Origin: an uncultured Lachnospiraceae bacterium
Lineage (GTDB): Bacteria; Bacillota; Clostridia; Lachnospirales; Lachnospiraceae
Reading direction: 5' to 3'
Assembly: GCA_934376945.1 (NCBI GenBank)
Contig: CAKRPI010000010.1
Span: 1 to 33,954, forward strand
Length of the DNA stretch: 33,954 nt
The notes under the pieces are model-generated. The model was not told where the DNA came from and searched no databases. It was given only the letters and a program-made list of their open reading frames with translations. The translations under genes were made by a program, and so were the position numbers. Below, one piece after another: positions 22,863-30,309 of this stretch; within the stretch, counting starts at the first letter, position 1, and the number at the start of each line of letters is the position of its first letter.

Positions 22863-25800
22863 TTACTGCAAAGTAAACAATTCCTTTGTAACATATTCCA
22901 TCTGCAGATAATTTTCCATTTCCTGCTGCAGCTGCTGCTGATTCTGCTGCTGCTTTTCCCTGAGCATGCGGTTGATCAGTTCATATCCGCTCCTGCCCTC
23001 CAGCTTCGCCTCGGAAAGCTTCAGCACACGCTTATCTGTCCGCTTACGTTCTCCCTGACATTCCTCTTCCAGATAGCACTCCAGCTCATCACCGTAAAAC
23101 AGTGTAAACTCACGGACAAAGATCCCTTCAAAGCAATTTTTCATCGTCTCTTTCCGATATGGCAATTCGCTTCCCGCCGGACGGAAAAAGATCGTGACTG
23201 TATGTGAGGGATCACACACATATTCTGCAAATACATGCCCTTCCAGCTGGTATGGCCGCATCAGCTCCTGATCAAAGCGCAGCCAGAATGCGAAGCGCAG
23301 TCCCTTTGCACTGAATTCCTCCAGCATCCTTTCTGCAAAGGCGCGCTGCTTTTCGGTAAGCGTCACCTGAGAAGAATAGTGCTGAAGCAGTGCAAGACGG
23401 CATACCTCCTCCTGCTCTGACAGCCTGTTGTGTTCCTTCAGATAGCTGTAGTCCTTTTCCAGATACCGGAAAACGCTCTCTGCTGTTGCCATTCCTTTTA
23501 CAAAATATTCGTATGCCTTCAGATTCAGATACGCACAGCAGATTCTTCTTCTGCCCATTTTTTTTGCATAAGACTCAAAGATCGGCTCAGACCCCTGTGT
23601 ACCGCTTCCGGTAAAAAGAATCATCATCATGATCTTTTCCTCAAGCAGCATCGTATCCAATTCAAAGCTTCCTGCGGCCTCCCACAAACGCTTCATTTCA
23701 GCGACAGAACCTTCGTAATAAAGCAGCAGATAGCGCAGCAGCTTATCATCATATTTTCCGCTCTCAAAGCAGAAATGACAAAGATACAGCAGCATTGTAT
23801 TTTCCGCAAATTCAAGCTCCAGGACCATACGGCTGCAGATCCGAACCAGCTGAAGCAGCTCAATCCCTTCAAAGCCGTAAATATCAAGCAGAGAAAATGC
23901 GTCTTTGCACATCCCCTCCTCTGCCAGCAGAGTAATAAGCGCCGCTTTATCGACCTTTATGTAATCCAGATAATCAATTTTCTCCAGAAATCCCTGCAGG
24001 GACTCTTCTCTTAAATGCTCTGTATAATAGTGCAGCACTGCCAGGCGCAGCCGGTTACGGAAATCCTCTGAAAATTCCTGCATAGAACAGCCCTGTACCA
24101 GAAACGGCAGCGTCCTTTTATTGATCAGCCCTGCTTCCAGACTGATTGCACATACGAACAGAATCATTCCCGCATGCTCGGAGGTCACACACCACTCCAG
24201 CATTTCCTTATTTTCAAACAGCTTTTTTTTGCTGCAGAAAATCTCTGCCGGATAACGCACGCCATCCGTATCCTCTACAATCACGATGCTGTCCGGATCG
24301 TATATCGCAATCTCGCACACTCCCTCCTTAAACACGGCAGAATATTCCTCTGCAAGGCGTGATGAGTGTACGGTCAGACTGCGCAGCTTCGGTGAATTTT
24401 CGGTAAACTGATACGTAAACAGCAGTCTGGCCAGCTGCTCTTTCATATTGCGCGTCATATTTTCTTTCCGGATAAAGGTCCTGTAAAGCACTGCCAGATC
24501 CTCTGTCATCCGTCCCATTTCCAGCTGATCCACTGCAAATTTCTCCATTGCGGCACGGAAGGTGCGGTATACCTGTGGATCTGTGTCCTTTTTTTCTGTG
24601 ATCCGCCGGTAAATTTCCGCCCTTCTCCGATAATCAAGCGTTGTATCATAGGCAAAATACATCCGGATGATCTGCGGCATTTTCTCCGGATCAGGCTCCG
24701 GCATCGATTCCATATAATATTCGTATAATCCGGTCAGACGAAGCTGCTGCTCTACCCCTTTTTCATACCAGGCAAACGCTCTTTCGTCCCTGCGTTCCCC
24801 CTTCATCAGCTGCAGGCAGATCGCTCTTGTCAGCTCCGGGGACGGTTCCTTTTCAAATGCAGCCTCTAAAATCTCGAACAGCTGCAAAGAATACTTTCCA
24901 TAATGAGAAGCAAGCACCGCAAGATGACGAACCAGCTCCACGGTCAGCACATCCTCTTTGGCTGCAAAACGCAGTACCTGCAGTTCAAATAAACTGATAT
25001 GACGCATCAGAAACGGATTTTCCACCAGCACCTGATATGCTTCATAGTACAAAATCCGGCTGCGGCAGCCGTAACGAAACTGCTCTGCGGCAGCTTCATA
25101 TCTGGCAGCACCATCCCGCAGCAGATTTTCCTGCAGGTAAAAAAGAATCCACTGCAGCTTCCAGTTTGTCTTATCCCGATAGAAAAGTGTCTGTATTTCC
25201 TCCTCTACCTGGTCGACATAGGACGCTTCCTGATAAAAAAACGTTGTCAGATAACGGTAAAATCCGTAACAGTCCGATGTTCGGAAGCGTTGTTTCGATG
25301 ACTCCTGCGCCTCAAGCAGCTTAAGCGCCCGCTGATGCTTGCCTGATGCAAAATAAAGCTGAATCAGAAACAGATCCGCATATGGATCGGTTCCCCCCGC
25401 TCTGTGATAACTGCCGATCACCCGGATGGACTGTTCCGTCCATTCCTCCAGGTCGATCTTTTTTAAGCGGAACCGAATATACAGCCCTTCCAGTTTCTTT
25501 CGCAGGTTTTCCTGTGCCCGCCTCTGTGCCAGCTTCTGTCCCAGAACTCCCTTTGAAGCACATACACAGACAGACAGTCTCTGATACGGCGTTTCAAACA
25601 AAACTCTTGCATAATTTTTCCCGGCATGCATTTTTTGGGGATCAATTACAAGCTTCAGATCAAAGGTGCTTCCGATAAATTCATCCGTCGTAAGCATTTT
25701 TTTCTCCGGTCTTACAAAGGATGCATCCGATTCAACCGTAATTTTCTGAAAGCCCCATCCATTTCGAACCAGCTGCAGCGGCTCAGCTAAGGACTCTGAA

Positions 25801-26444
25801 ATGTCTGTCACCTCTATCTCTGTACGATCCAAAGACAGCTGCACCGGTTCTTTCCAGCCAAATCGGCAGAAAAATTCCTCCAGCGTCTGATAGCTGAACC
25901 CATTCATGCCAAGCGCCTCATACCAGGCGTATTTTTCCGGCTCCTTTTTGAGCAGCTCTCCAAACTCCGGACGCAGAAAACAGCGGTATGCCCGCTGAAA
26001 ATCTTCCTTTGCAAGAGCTGCCAGCGCCTGCCCTGACGTATCGGCCTTTGGCAGCTTGGCATCTGTTTTCTCCTGCTGCACCTCTGCTTTTTCTTCCGGC
26101 AGTATCAATGTATACGGCAAACGGTATTCTCCGATGTCACTGCAGATTGTAAAAAAGCCCTGCTCACTCGTCCCCTCCGGAAATCCGTTGCCGTCTGCCT
26201 GGTAATGGATTTCCGCACGGACTCCCTGAAATTCGATCGGCTCACACCTCATTCTCGGATTTGACGAATAAATAAATCCCCTGATCTTTCTGCCGTCGCG
26301 TCCTGCAAGTGCAAACGTTCCCCTTACTGCTTTTCCAGGAACAACCTTTATTTCAAGCTCGTCCGGCGCTATCAGAAGCTCCGGTGTCTCATATTCAAAT
26401 TTTCCGTTCAATAACTGTTCGATTCTTTTTTTCAATCCGACCAC
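22863..26444 (-). CDS. Giant protein with beta domains and helical repeats (I recall the family as DUF5717)
   Basis: This 1193-residue cytoplasmic protein is of unknown function. Residues about 25-118 look like a beta-sandwich (VPGKAVRGTFALAGRDG; IGEYRLPYTLIL), residues about 200-300 like a second one, about 305-1040 are a long helical-repeat solenoid with TPR-like pairs (PYADLFLIQLYFASGKHQRALKLLE), about 1060-1150 another beta domain, and the tail is a glutamine-rich helix (REKQQQNQQQLQQEMENY). No signal peptide or membrane helix is seen. It starts 4 bases after nrdR and ends in direct contact with the Hsp70-like gene, so all are one transcript. Its size and layout suggest a scaffold that binds many partners. 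The label is from memory. Confidence 0.85.
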   Translation of the reverse strand: MVGLKKRIEQLLNGKFEYETPELLIAPDELEIKVVPGKAVRGTFALAGRDGRKIRGFIYSSNPRMRCEPIEFQGVRAEIHYQADGNGFPEGTSEQGFFTICSDIGEYRLPYTLILPEEKAEVQQEKTDAKLPKADTSGQALAALAKEDFQRAYRCFLRPEFGELLKKEPEKYAWYEALGMNGFSYQTLEEFFCRFGWKEPVQLSLDRTEIEVTDISESLAEPLQLVRNGWGFQKITVESDASFVRPEKKMLTTDEFIGSTFDLKLVIDPQKMHAGKNYARVLFETPYQRLSVCVCASKGVLGQKLAQRRAQENLRKKLEGLYIRFRLKKIDLEEWTEQSIRVIGSYHRAGGTDPYADLFLIQLYFASGKHQRALKLLEAQESSKQRFRTSDCYGFYRYLTTFFYQEASYVDQVEEEIQTLFYRDKTNWKLQWILFYLQENLLRDGAARYEAAAEQFRYGCRSRILYYEAYQVLVENPFLMRHISLFELQVLRFAAKEDVLTVELVRHLAVLASHYGKYSLQLFEILEAAFEKEPSPELTRAICLQLMKGERRDERAFAWYEKGVEQQLRLTGLYEYYMESMPEPDPEKMPQIIRMYFAYDTTLDYRRRAEIYRRITEKKDTDPQVYRTFRAAMEKFAVDQLEMGRMTEDLAVLYRTFIRKENMTRNMKEQLARLLFTYQFTENSPKLRSLTVHSSRLAEEYSAVFKEGVCEIAIYDPDSIVIVEDTDGVRYPAEIFCSKKKLFENKEMLEWCVTSEHAGMILFVCAISLEAGLINKRTLPFLVQGCSMQEFSEDFRNRLRLAVLHYYTEHLREESLQGFLEKIDYLDYIKVDKAALITLLAEEGMCKDAFSLLDIYGFEGIELLQLVRICSRMVLELEFAENTMLLYLCHFCFESGKYDDKLLRYLLLYYEGSVAEMKRLWEAAGSFELDTMLLEEKIMMMILFTGSGTQGSEPIFESYAKKMGRRRICCAYLNLKAYEYFVKGMATAESVFRYLEKDYSYLKEHNRLSEQEEVCRLALLQHYSSQVTLTEKQRAFAERMLEEFSAKGLRFAFWLRFDQELMRPYQLEGHVFAEYVCDPSHTVTIFFRPAGSELPYRKETMKNCFEGIFVREFTLFYGDELECYLEEECQGERKRTDKRVLKLSEAKLEGRSGYELINRMLREKQQQNQQQLQQEMENYLQMEYVTKELFTLQ

Positions 26445-26448
26445 CTGA

Positions 26449-26898
26449 TTAGTTTAAAAATTTCTTTAATTCATCCATGAAGGTATTTACATCCTTGAAT
26501 TCACGATAGACGGATGCGAAACGGACATATGCCACCGCATCAAGCTCTTTGAGCTTTTCCATCACGATTTCACCGATCACCTTGCTCTCCAGTTCCTTTT
26601 CTTCCCGGTTAAAAATTTCCCGTTCCACCGCATCGAGCATTTCTTTGATCTTCTGGATCGGCGTCGGGCGCTTATAGCATGCACGCATCACTCCGTCCTC
26701 GATCTTTCTTCTGTCATACTGCTCTCTTGTCTGATCCTTTTTAATCACTACCAGTGGAATTGTCTCTACTTTTTCATATGTAGTAAATCGTCTGCCACAC
26801 GCATCACACAGTCTGCGCCTGCGAATGGAACTGTTGTCATCAGCCGGTCTGGAATCCACCACTCTTGTATCATCCTGATTACAAAACGGACATTTCAT
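26449..26898 (-). CDS. nrdR: Transcriptional repressor NrdR
   Basis: This 149-residue protein is the ATP/dATP-responsive repressor of ribonucleotide reductase genes. It has the N-terminal zinc ribbon with C3, C6, C31 and C34 (KCPFCNQDD; RLCDACGRRF) and the ATP-cone domain from about residue 47 (PLVVIKKDQTREQYDRRKIEDGV). Length and order are standard. AGGAGGAAAACC precedes the ATG, and a near-consensus promoter lies at 26979-27007. It shares its transcript with the three unknown genes that follow, four bases apart; what links them to nucleotide reduction is not evident. The divergent ylmC-like gene and sigG, sigE are the usual clostridial neighbours. Confidence 0.97.
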   Translation of the reverse strand: MKCPFCNQDDTRVVDSRPADDNSSIRRRRLCDACGRRFTTYEKVETIPLVVIKKDQTREQYDRRKIEDGVMRACYKRPTPIQKIKEMLDAVEREIFNREEKELESKVIGEIVMEKLKELDAVAYVRFASVYREFKDVNTFMDELKKFLN

Positions 26899-26922
26899 CG
26901 GTTTTCCTCCTCATCCTGTCAG

Positions 26923-26957
26923 GTAAAGCGGACACTCCCTCATTCCATCCGCTGTGT
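26923..26957 (-). repeat. Dispersed repeat, degenerate copy 6
   Basis: On the minus strand CACAGCGGATGGAATGAGGG followed by AGTGTCCGCTTTAC keeps the two hairpin arms (AGCGGA / TCCGCT) but has a changed loop. It lies in the nrdR 5' leader. Confidence 0.5.
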
Positions 26958-26978
26958 GCTGATTTTCTTCTATCACTG

Positions 26979-27007
26979 AGTATAACCAAAACATGAAACA
27001 CTGTCAA
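26979..27007 (-). promoter_or_regulatory. Strong sigma-A promoter of the nrdR transcript
   Basis: On the minus strand a perfect TTGACA (27002-27007) and TATACT (26979-26984) are separated by 17 bases. It should drive nrdR and the three following genes. The start point would be about 75 bases before the nrdR ATG. Confidence 0.8.
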
Positions 27008-27058
27008 TCAGGAAAAGCACCTCGCATATATTATAGAAAAGAGGCTGTGGAGCACTGT

Positions 27059-27373
27059 ATGGGAGAAAAAGATTGCCATCGGCCGGGCCGTCCCACGAAC
27101 CCGAATCCGCATCCGATCAGGCTTTGCTCACTTCGGCAAAAAGAAGTGATCAATATACGCACCTGCCGCTCCATGGGCTGTATCAGTGATCTCGAAATCG
27201 ACTGCTGCACCGGATGTATCCTTTCGCTCATCGTTCCGGGACCCGGAAAATTATGCTGGTTTCTCGGACGGGATTTTGAATTTTTTATTCCATGGCGGTG
27301 CGTGGTCCAGATCGGCGCGGATATCATTCTTGTCGATATCGATGAAGAAAAATGCAAAAAAAAGTGTGGATGA
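27059..27373 (+). CDS. YlmC/YmxH family sporulation-associated protein
   Basis: This protein of about 104 residues contains the YlmC/YmxH block IRLCSLRQKEVINI...GCISDLEIDCCTGCILSLIVPGPG and the end CVVQIGADIILVDI, a PRC-barrel-like fold found in spore formers next to sigma-G or ribosomal assembly genes. The role is poorly known. I chose ATG 27059 with GTGGAG six bases upstream; 26993 is also in frame but overlaps the divergent nrdR promoter. It is longer at the N-terminus than usual family members by about 20 residues. A CATATATT motif (27025-27032) resembles a sigma-E -10, without a clear -35. It runs opposite to its neighbours. Confidence 0.85.
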   Translation: MGEKDCHRPGRPTNPNPHPIRLCSLRQKEVINIRTCRSMGCISDLEIDCCTGCILSLIVPGPGKLCWFLGRDFEFFIPWRCVVQIGADIILVDIDEEKCKKKCG

Positions 27374-27397
27374 GCCGATGGTCACCCACATTTTTTT
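27356..27397. terminator. Bidirectional terminator between the ylmC-like gene and sigG
   Basis: AAAAAAAAGTGTGGATGA pairs with TCACCCACATTTTTTT with one mismatch and one bulged base, with A and T runs on opposite sides. It overlaps the last codons of the ylmC-like gene and touches the sigG stop codon. Confidence 0.8.
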
Positions 27398-28176
27398 CAG
27401 GCACGCAGATAGTTGCGCATACTTTTTAACGCATTCTTTTCCAGACGACTCACCTGCGCCTGCGAAATCCCGATCTCACTTGCCACCTCCATCTGCGTTT
27501 TTCCTTCATAAAACCGCAGCTCAATAATATGACGTTCTCTTTCATCAAGCCGTTTCATCGCCTCTCCAAGTGAAATCGATTCCACCCAGTTTTCTTCTTT
27601 GTTTTTCCGGTCACTGATCTGATCCATTACGTACAGGGTATCTCCTCCTTCTGTATAAACCGGATCATACAGACTTACCGGGCTTTGGATCGCGTCCATC
27701 GCATACGTAATCTCTTCCTTTGAAATACCGATCTCGCCTGCTATTTCTTCAATCGTCGGCTCCTTCAAATGGAGCTTTGTATAATTTTCCTTTGCATAAA
27801 TCGCTTTGTATGCCGTATCCCTCAGGGACCGGCTGACACGAATGGAATTATTATCCCTTAAGTACCTGCGAATTTCCCCGATAATCATCGGCACCGCATA
27901 CGTCGAAAATTTCACCTGCAGCCCGGTATCAAAATTATCGATTGCCTTCATCAGCCCGATACAACCGATCTGAAACAGGTCATCCGCATTCTCACTGCTT
28001 CCTGAAAAACGTTTGATCACGCTGAGCACAAGCCTTAAATTTCCTTTTATATACAGTTCTCTTGCCTTTTCATCTCCTGCCTGGATCCGCTCAAACAGGA
28101 AGTCCTTCTCCTCTGCCGTCAGAACCGGAAGCTTTGAAGTATTGACTCCGCATATTTCCACTTTATTAAGCGCCAT
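27397..28176 (-). CDS. sigG: RNA polymerase sporulation sigma factor G
   Basis: This 259-residue protein is the late forespore sigma factor. The start MALNKVEICGVNTSKLPVL is the very conserved N-terminus of sigma-G, which in Bacillus contacts its anti-sigma factor. Region 2 has NLRLVLSVIKRFSGSSENADDLFQIGCIGLMKAI, and region 4 ends in the HTH TQMEVASEIGISQAQVSRLEK. AGGAGG lies nine bases before ATG 28176; the earlier ATG at 28185 has no spacing to it. It follows sigE on the same strand, with a 414-base gap that contains a fold-back element. Expression from its own forespore promoter is expected from the family, but I found no convincing one. Confidence 0.96.
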   Translation of the reverse strand: MALNKVEICGVNTSKLPVLTAEEKDFLFERIQAGDEKARELYIKGNLRLVLSVIKRFSGSSENADDLFQIGCIGLMKAIDNFDTGLQVKFSTYAVPMIIGEIRRYLRDNNSIRVSRSLRDTAYKAIYAKENYTKLHLKEPTIEEIAGEIGISKEEITYAMDAIQSPVSLYDPVYTEGGDTLYVMDQISDRKNKEENWVESISLGEAMKRLDERERHIIELRFYEGKTQMEVASEIGISQAQVSRLEKNALKSMRNYLRA

Positions 28177-28243
28177 GTGAATCATCCTCCTGATATTTTC
28201 ATCGGAGCCAAAGCAGCCATTTTCTGTCCGCTTTGGTCTTGCC

Positions 28244-28404
28244 TATAGCAATCCTCGTAAATAATGCATTTAAGACAGTTCAGCAAAGTGCGAAAGACAA
28301 GGAAGATATCTGCAGGCGTGCAGACGCACGGCAAAGATATCTGACGCAGGATTTCACACTCTGATGGGCTGGATTAAGATGCATTATTTTAGGGGATTGC
28401 TATA
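28244..28404. mobile_element. Fold-back/MITE-like element between sigE and sigG
   Basis: The 161-bp element begins TATAGCAATCCTCGTAAATA and its far end, reverse-complemented, reads TATAGCAATCCCCTAAAATA; the match runs for 31 bases with about five differences. The middle continues the symmetry imperfectly (CAG..CA.CA.AGTG.GAAA on both arms), so nearly the whole element can fold as one long hairpin. The outer TA on both sides fits a TA target duplication as made by IS630/mariner-type transposases. It codes no protein. The rest of the gap 28177-28590 holds a small inverted repeat (28208-28236, CCAAAGC/GCTTTGG) and a plus-strand terminator-like hairpin at 28481-28505. Confidence 0.7.
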
Positions 28405-28590
28405 AATTAAATGATTCACATTTTCATTCCCGCCTATACACCTTGCGGAAAAATTTCAGAAACTTTTCCTCCTTGACAGCTTCCTAACTTCTAGGAATCT
28501 TTTTGTGCTTACTTTTATGAGAAGTTTTTTGTCAGCGGCGCATCTCTTGCAGAAAGCTTTTTTACACGCTTCTGGAATTTCTTCATATCC

Positions 28591-29331
28591 TTATACGCGG
28601 GCTTCTATCTCCCTGCGCAGCCTCCTTATGATCCGCTTTTCAAGCCGTGAAATATACGACTGAGAAATACCGAGAAGATCCGCTACCTCTTTCTGTGTTT
28701 TTTCCTCTCCGTTCTTTGTATTGATTCCAAAACGCAGCTGCACGATCCTCTGCTCCCGTCCGGAAAGCTTTTTAATCGCCCCCTGCAGCACCTGATATTC
28801 TGCCTCCGTCTCCATATCACGGTAAATCACGTCCTCATCCGTTCCGAGAATATCAGAGAGAAGCAGCTCATTCCCGTCCCAGTCCACATTGAGCGGCTCA
28901 TCAATTGAAACCTCCAGCTTCGTTTTGCTGCTGCGGCGCAGATACATCAGAATCTCGTTTTCGATACAGCGTGATGCGTACGTAGCAAGCTTAATCTTTT
29001 TTTCCGGATTAAAGGTATTGATCGCTTTGATCAATCCGATCGTCCCGATCGAGATCAGATCCTCCACCCCAACTCCCGTATTATCAAATTTTTTCGCTAT
29101 GTATACTACCAGCCGAAGATTCCGCTCAATCAGCATGCTTCGCGCCTTTGCTTCTCCTTCCCTTCCAAGCATTGCAAGCAGTTCCTGCTCCTGCTCTGAA
29201 GTCAGCGGTGGAGGAAGCACCTCTGTTCCGCCGATATAGTGCACTTCATTTGTCCGATGAAACAGCACATCCCCAAATCCTGCAGCCATCTTCAACTGAA
29301 AATACTGTGGCATCGCAACCTTTACTATCAT
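28591..29331 (-). CDS. sigE: RNA polymerase sporulation sigma factor E (pro-form)
   Basis: This 246-residue protein is the early mother-cell sigma factor, made as an inactive membrane-bound precursor. The N-terminal pro-region covers about residues 1-31 and the conserved cleavage neighbourhood [15 protein letters not shown] lies at 29-43, cut by SpoIIGA. Region 2 ([26 protein letters not shown]) and the region 4 HTH ([21 protein letters not shown]) are intact. AGGAGGGG precedes the ATG. It starts 27 bases after spoIIGA and is transcribed with it from the Spo0A-type promoter at 30170-30205. Length is normal. Confidence 0.97.
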   Translation of the reverse strand: MIVKVAMPQYFQLKMAAGFGDVLFHRTNEVHYIGGTEVLPPPLTSEQEQELLAMLGREGEAKARSMLIERNLRLVVYIAKKFDNTGVGVEDLISIGTIGLIKAINTFNPEKKIKLATYASRCIENEILMYLRRSSKTKLEVSIDEPLNVDWDGNELLLSDILGTDEDVIYRDMETEAEYQVLQGAIKKLSGREQRIVQLRFGINTKNGEEKTQKEVADLLGISQSYISRLEKRIIRRLRREIEARV

Positions 29332-29358
29332 ATACCGCCCCTCCTGTCTGTGCAGCTT

Positions 29359-30138
29359 TCACTGTATCCCCTGCCTGGTATGCTGCGGATGCAGAAGGAT
29401 CTGATACGTTTCGTCCCCACTCAGCCCATTCCCGCTGATCGCAAGGATCGGATTCTTAATGCGAAAGACCCCTTCCTGAGTCTTAATCTGCATTTCATCT
29501 GCCCGAAACGCACGCATCCACCCCTGTTTCCGCCCGATCGAACGATACGGGATCAGGTAAAACCCTCTGCGTTCTTCCCAGCCGTCCGTCAGAAGCTTTT
29601 CGGCTGATTTCTGTTCAAGAATACTCACCGGACTTCTGCCAAGCGGTTCCCGCAAACTGTTTCCCGTATCTACGATTCCTTTTACCGTCAGGAGTCTTTT
29701 CTCCCATATGACCGTTACTTCTGCCTCCCGTTCTCTTTGAAGCTTGCGCGTCTGTCCCCTTTTCCATATCTTCCACAGAAAAAATCCGGCGCCGCAGCTT
29801 CCGGCCGCAACCGGTATACCGGTCATCTCCACGGCCGCCTCCAGCGTACCCCCAAAGCAAACGGTCACAAACAGCAGCCCTGCCAGGCTTCCCGGAATAT
29901 CCTTCCACTTTCTTCCTGAAATCGTAAGACTTCCGGTCATCAGAGAACAAAAAGCTCCTATCCAGAAACTGCCTGCACAAAGAAAACCCGTCATCATCCC
30001 CGCCCCGATCACGCTTCCTGCTCCCAATCGAAGAAAGGACCGGTCTCTTCCGACTGCTTTTGATGTCAGCAGCAGCAAAAGCCCCTGCGTAATAACCTGT
30101 TCCAGAAAAAACTGATCTATGTAGAATTCATAATACAA
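29359..30138 (-). CDS. spoIIGA: Pro-sigma-E processing aspartic protease SpoIIGA
   Basis: This 259-residue membrane protein cleaves pro-sigma-E after signalling from the forespore. The N-terminal half has about five hydrophobic segments, and the C-terminal protease domain has the active-site motif VDTGNSLREPL with D157. I chose the TTG at 30138, because GGGGGG lies six bases upstream and the protein then starts with YYEFYIDQFFLEQ as in known SpoIIGA. An in-frame ATG at 30168 would add ten Cys/Gly-rich residues coded by a hairpin. It is first in the spoIIG operon with sigE. The GH27 gene lies upstream on the same strand. Confidence 0.95.
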   Translation of the reverse strand: MYYEFYIDQFFLEQVITQGLLLLLTSKAVGRDRSFLRLGAGSVIGAGMMTGFLCAGSFWIGAFCSLMTGSLTISGRKWKDIPGSLAGLLFVTVCFGGTLEAAVEMTGIPVAAGSCGAGFFLWKIWKRGQTRKLQREREAEVTVIWEKRLLTVKGIVDTGNSLREPLGRSPVSILEQKSAEKLLTDGWEERRGFYLIPYRSIGRKQGWMRAFRADEMQIKTQEGVFRIKNPILAISGNGLSGDETYQILLHPQHTRQGIQ

Positions 30139-30191
30139 AAAACACCCCCCGCAGCTGCAGCATGGCATCAGTATACTCTGCGGGTGGTGTT
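30137..30191 (-). terminator. Terminator hairpin overlapping the spoIIGA ribosome site
   Basis: On the minus strand AACACCACCCGCAG (30178-30191) pairs with CTGCGGGGGGTGTT (30141-30154), 13 of 14 bp, followed by a T run (30137-30142). The 3' arm holds the GGGGGG ribosome site of spoIIGA. The 5' arm lies within the spacer of the spoIIG promoter, so only transcripts coming from upstream can form it. Confidence 0.65.
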
Positions 30192-30205
30192 TATTTTGTC
30201 AAAAA
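30170..30205 (-). promoter_or_regulatory. Spo0A-type spoIIG promoter with a 21-base spacer
   Basis: On the minus strand TTGACA (30197-30202) and TATACT (30170-30175) are separated by 21 bases, too far for a normal sigma-A promoter. The -35 is part of TTTGTCAAAAA (30195-30205, plus strand), a full match to the Spo0A box TTTGTCRAAAA. The Bacillus spoIIG promoter is known for a 22-base spacer and Spo0A boxes at its -35. A weaker box-like sequence, ATGTCGCAA, lies at 30238-30246. Confidence 0.7.
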
Positions 30206-30260
30206 CGGGAAACAACTCCGTTTTTTTCATCTTCAAATTGCGACATCTTTCGGAAAATCA

Positions 30261-30284
30261 GTGAAGCGGATTGCAAATATCTGC
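30261..30284 (+). repeat. Dispersed palindromic repeat, partial copy 7
   Basis: GTGAAGCGGATTGCAAATAT followed by CTGC matches the core of copies 3 and 4 but the second hairpin arm has changed. It lies between the GH27 stop codon and the spoIIG promoter. Confidence 0.5.
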
Positions 30285-30309
30285 CCGAATCCTATGGACC
30301 GCTGCTTCT

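Noticed and set aside
28208..28236. CCAAAGC...GCTTTGG as another copy of the dispersed repeat
   Set aside because: It shares only GTCCGCTTT with the family and its loop and leads differ, so I kept it as a separate small inverted repeat.
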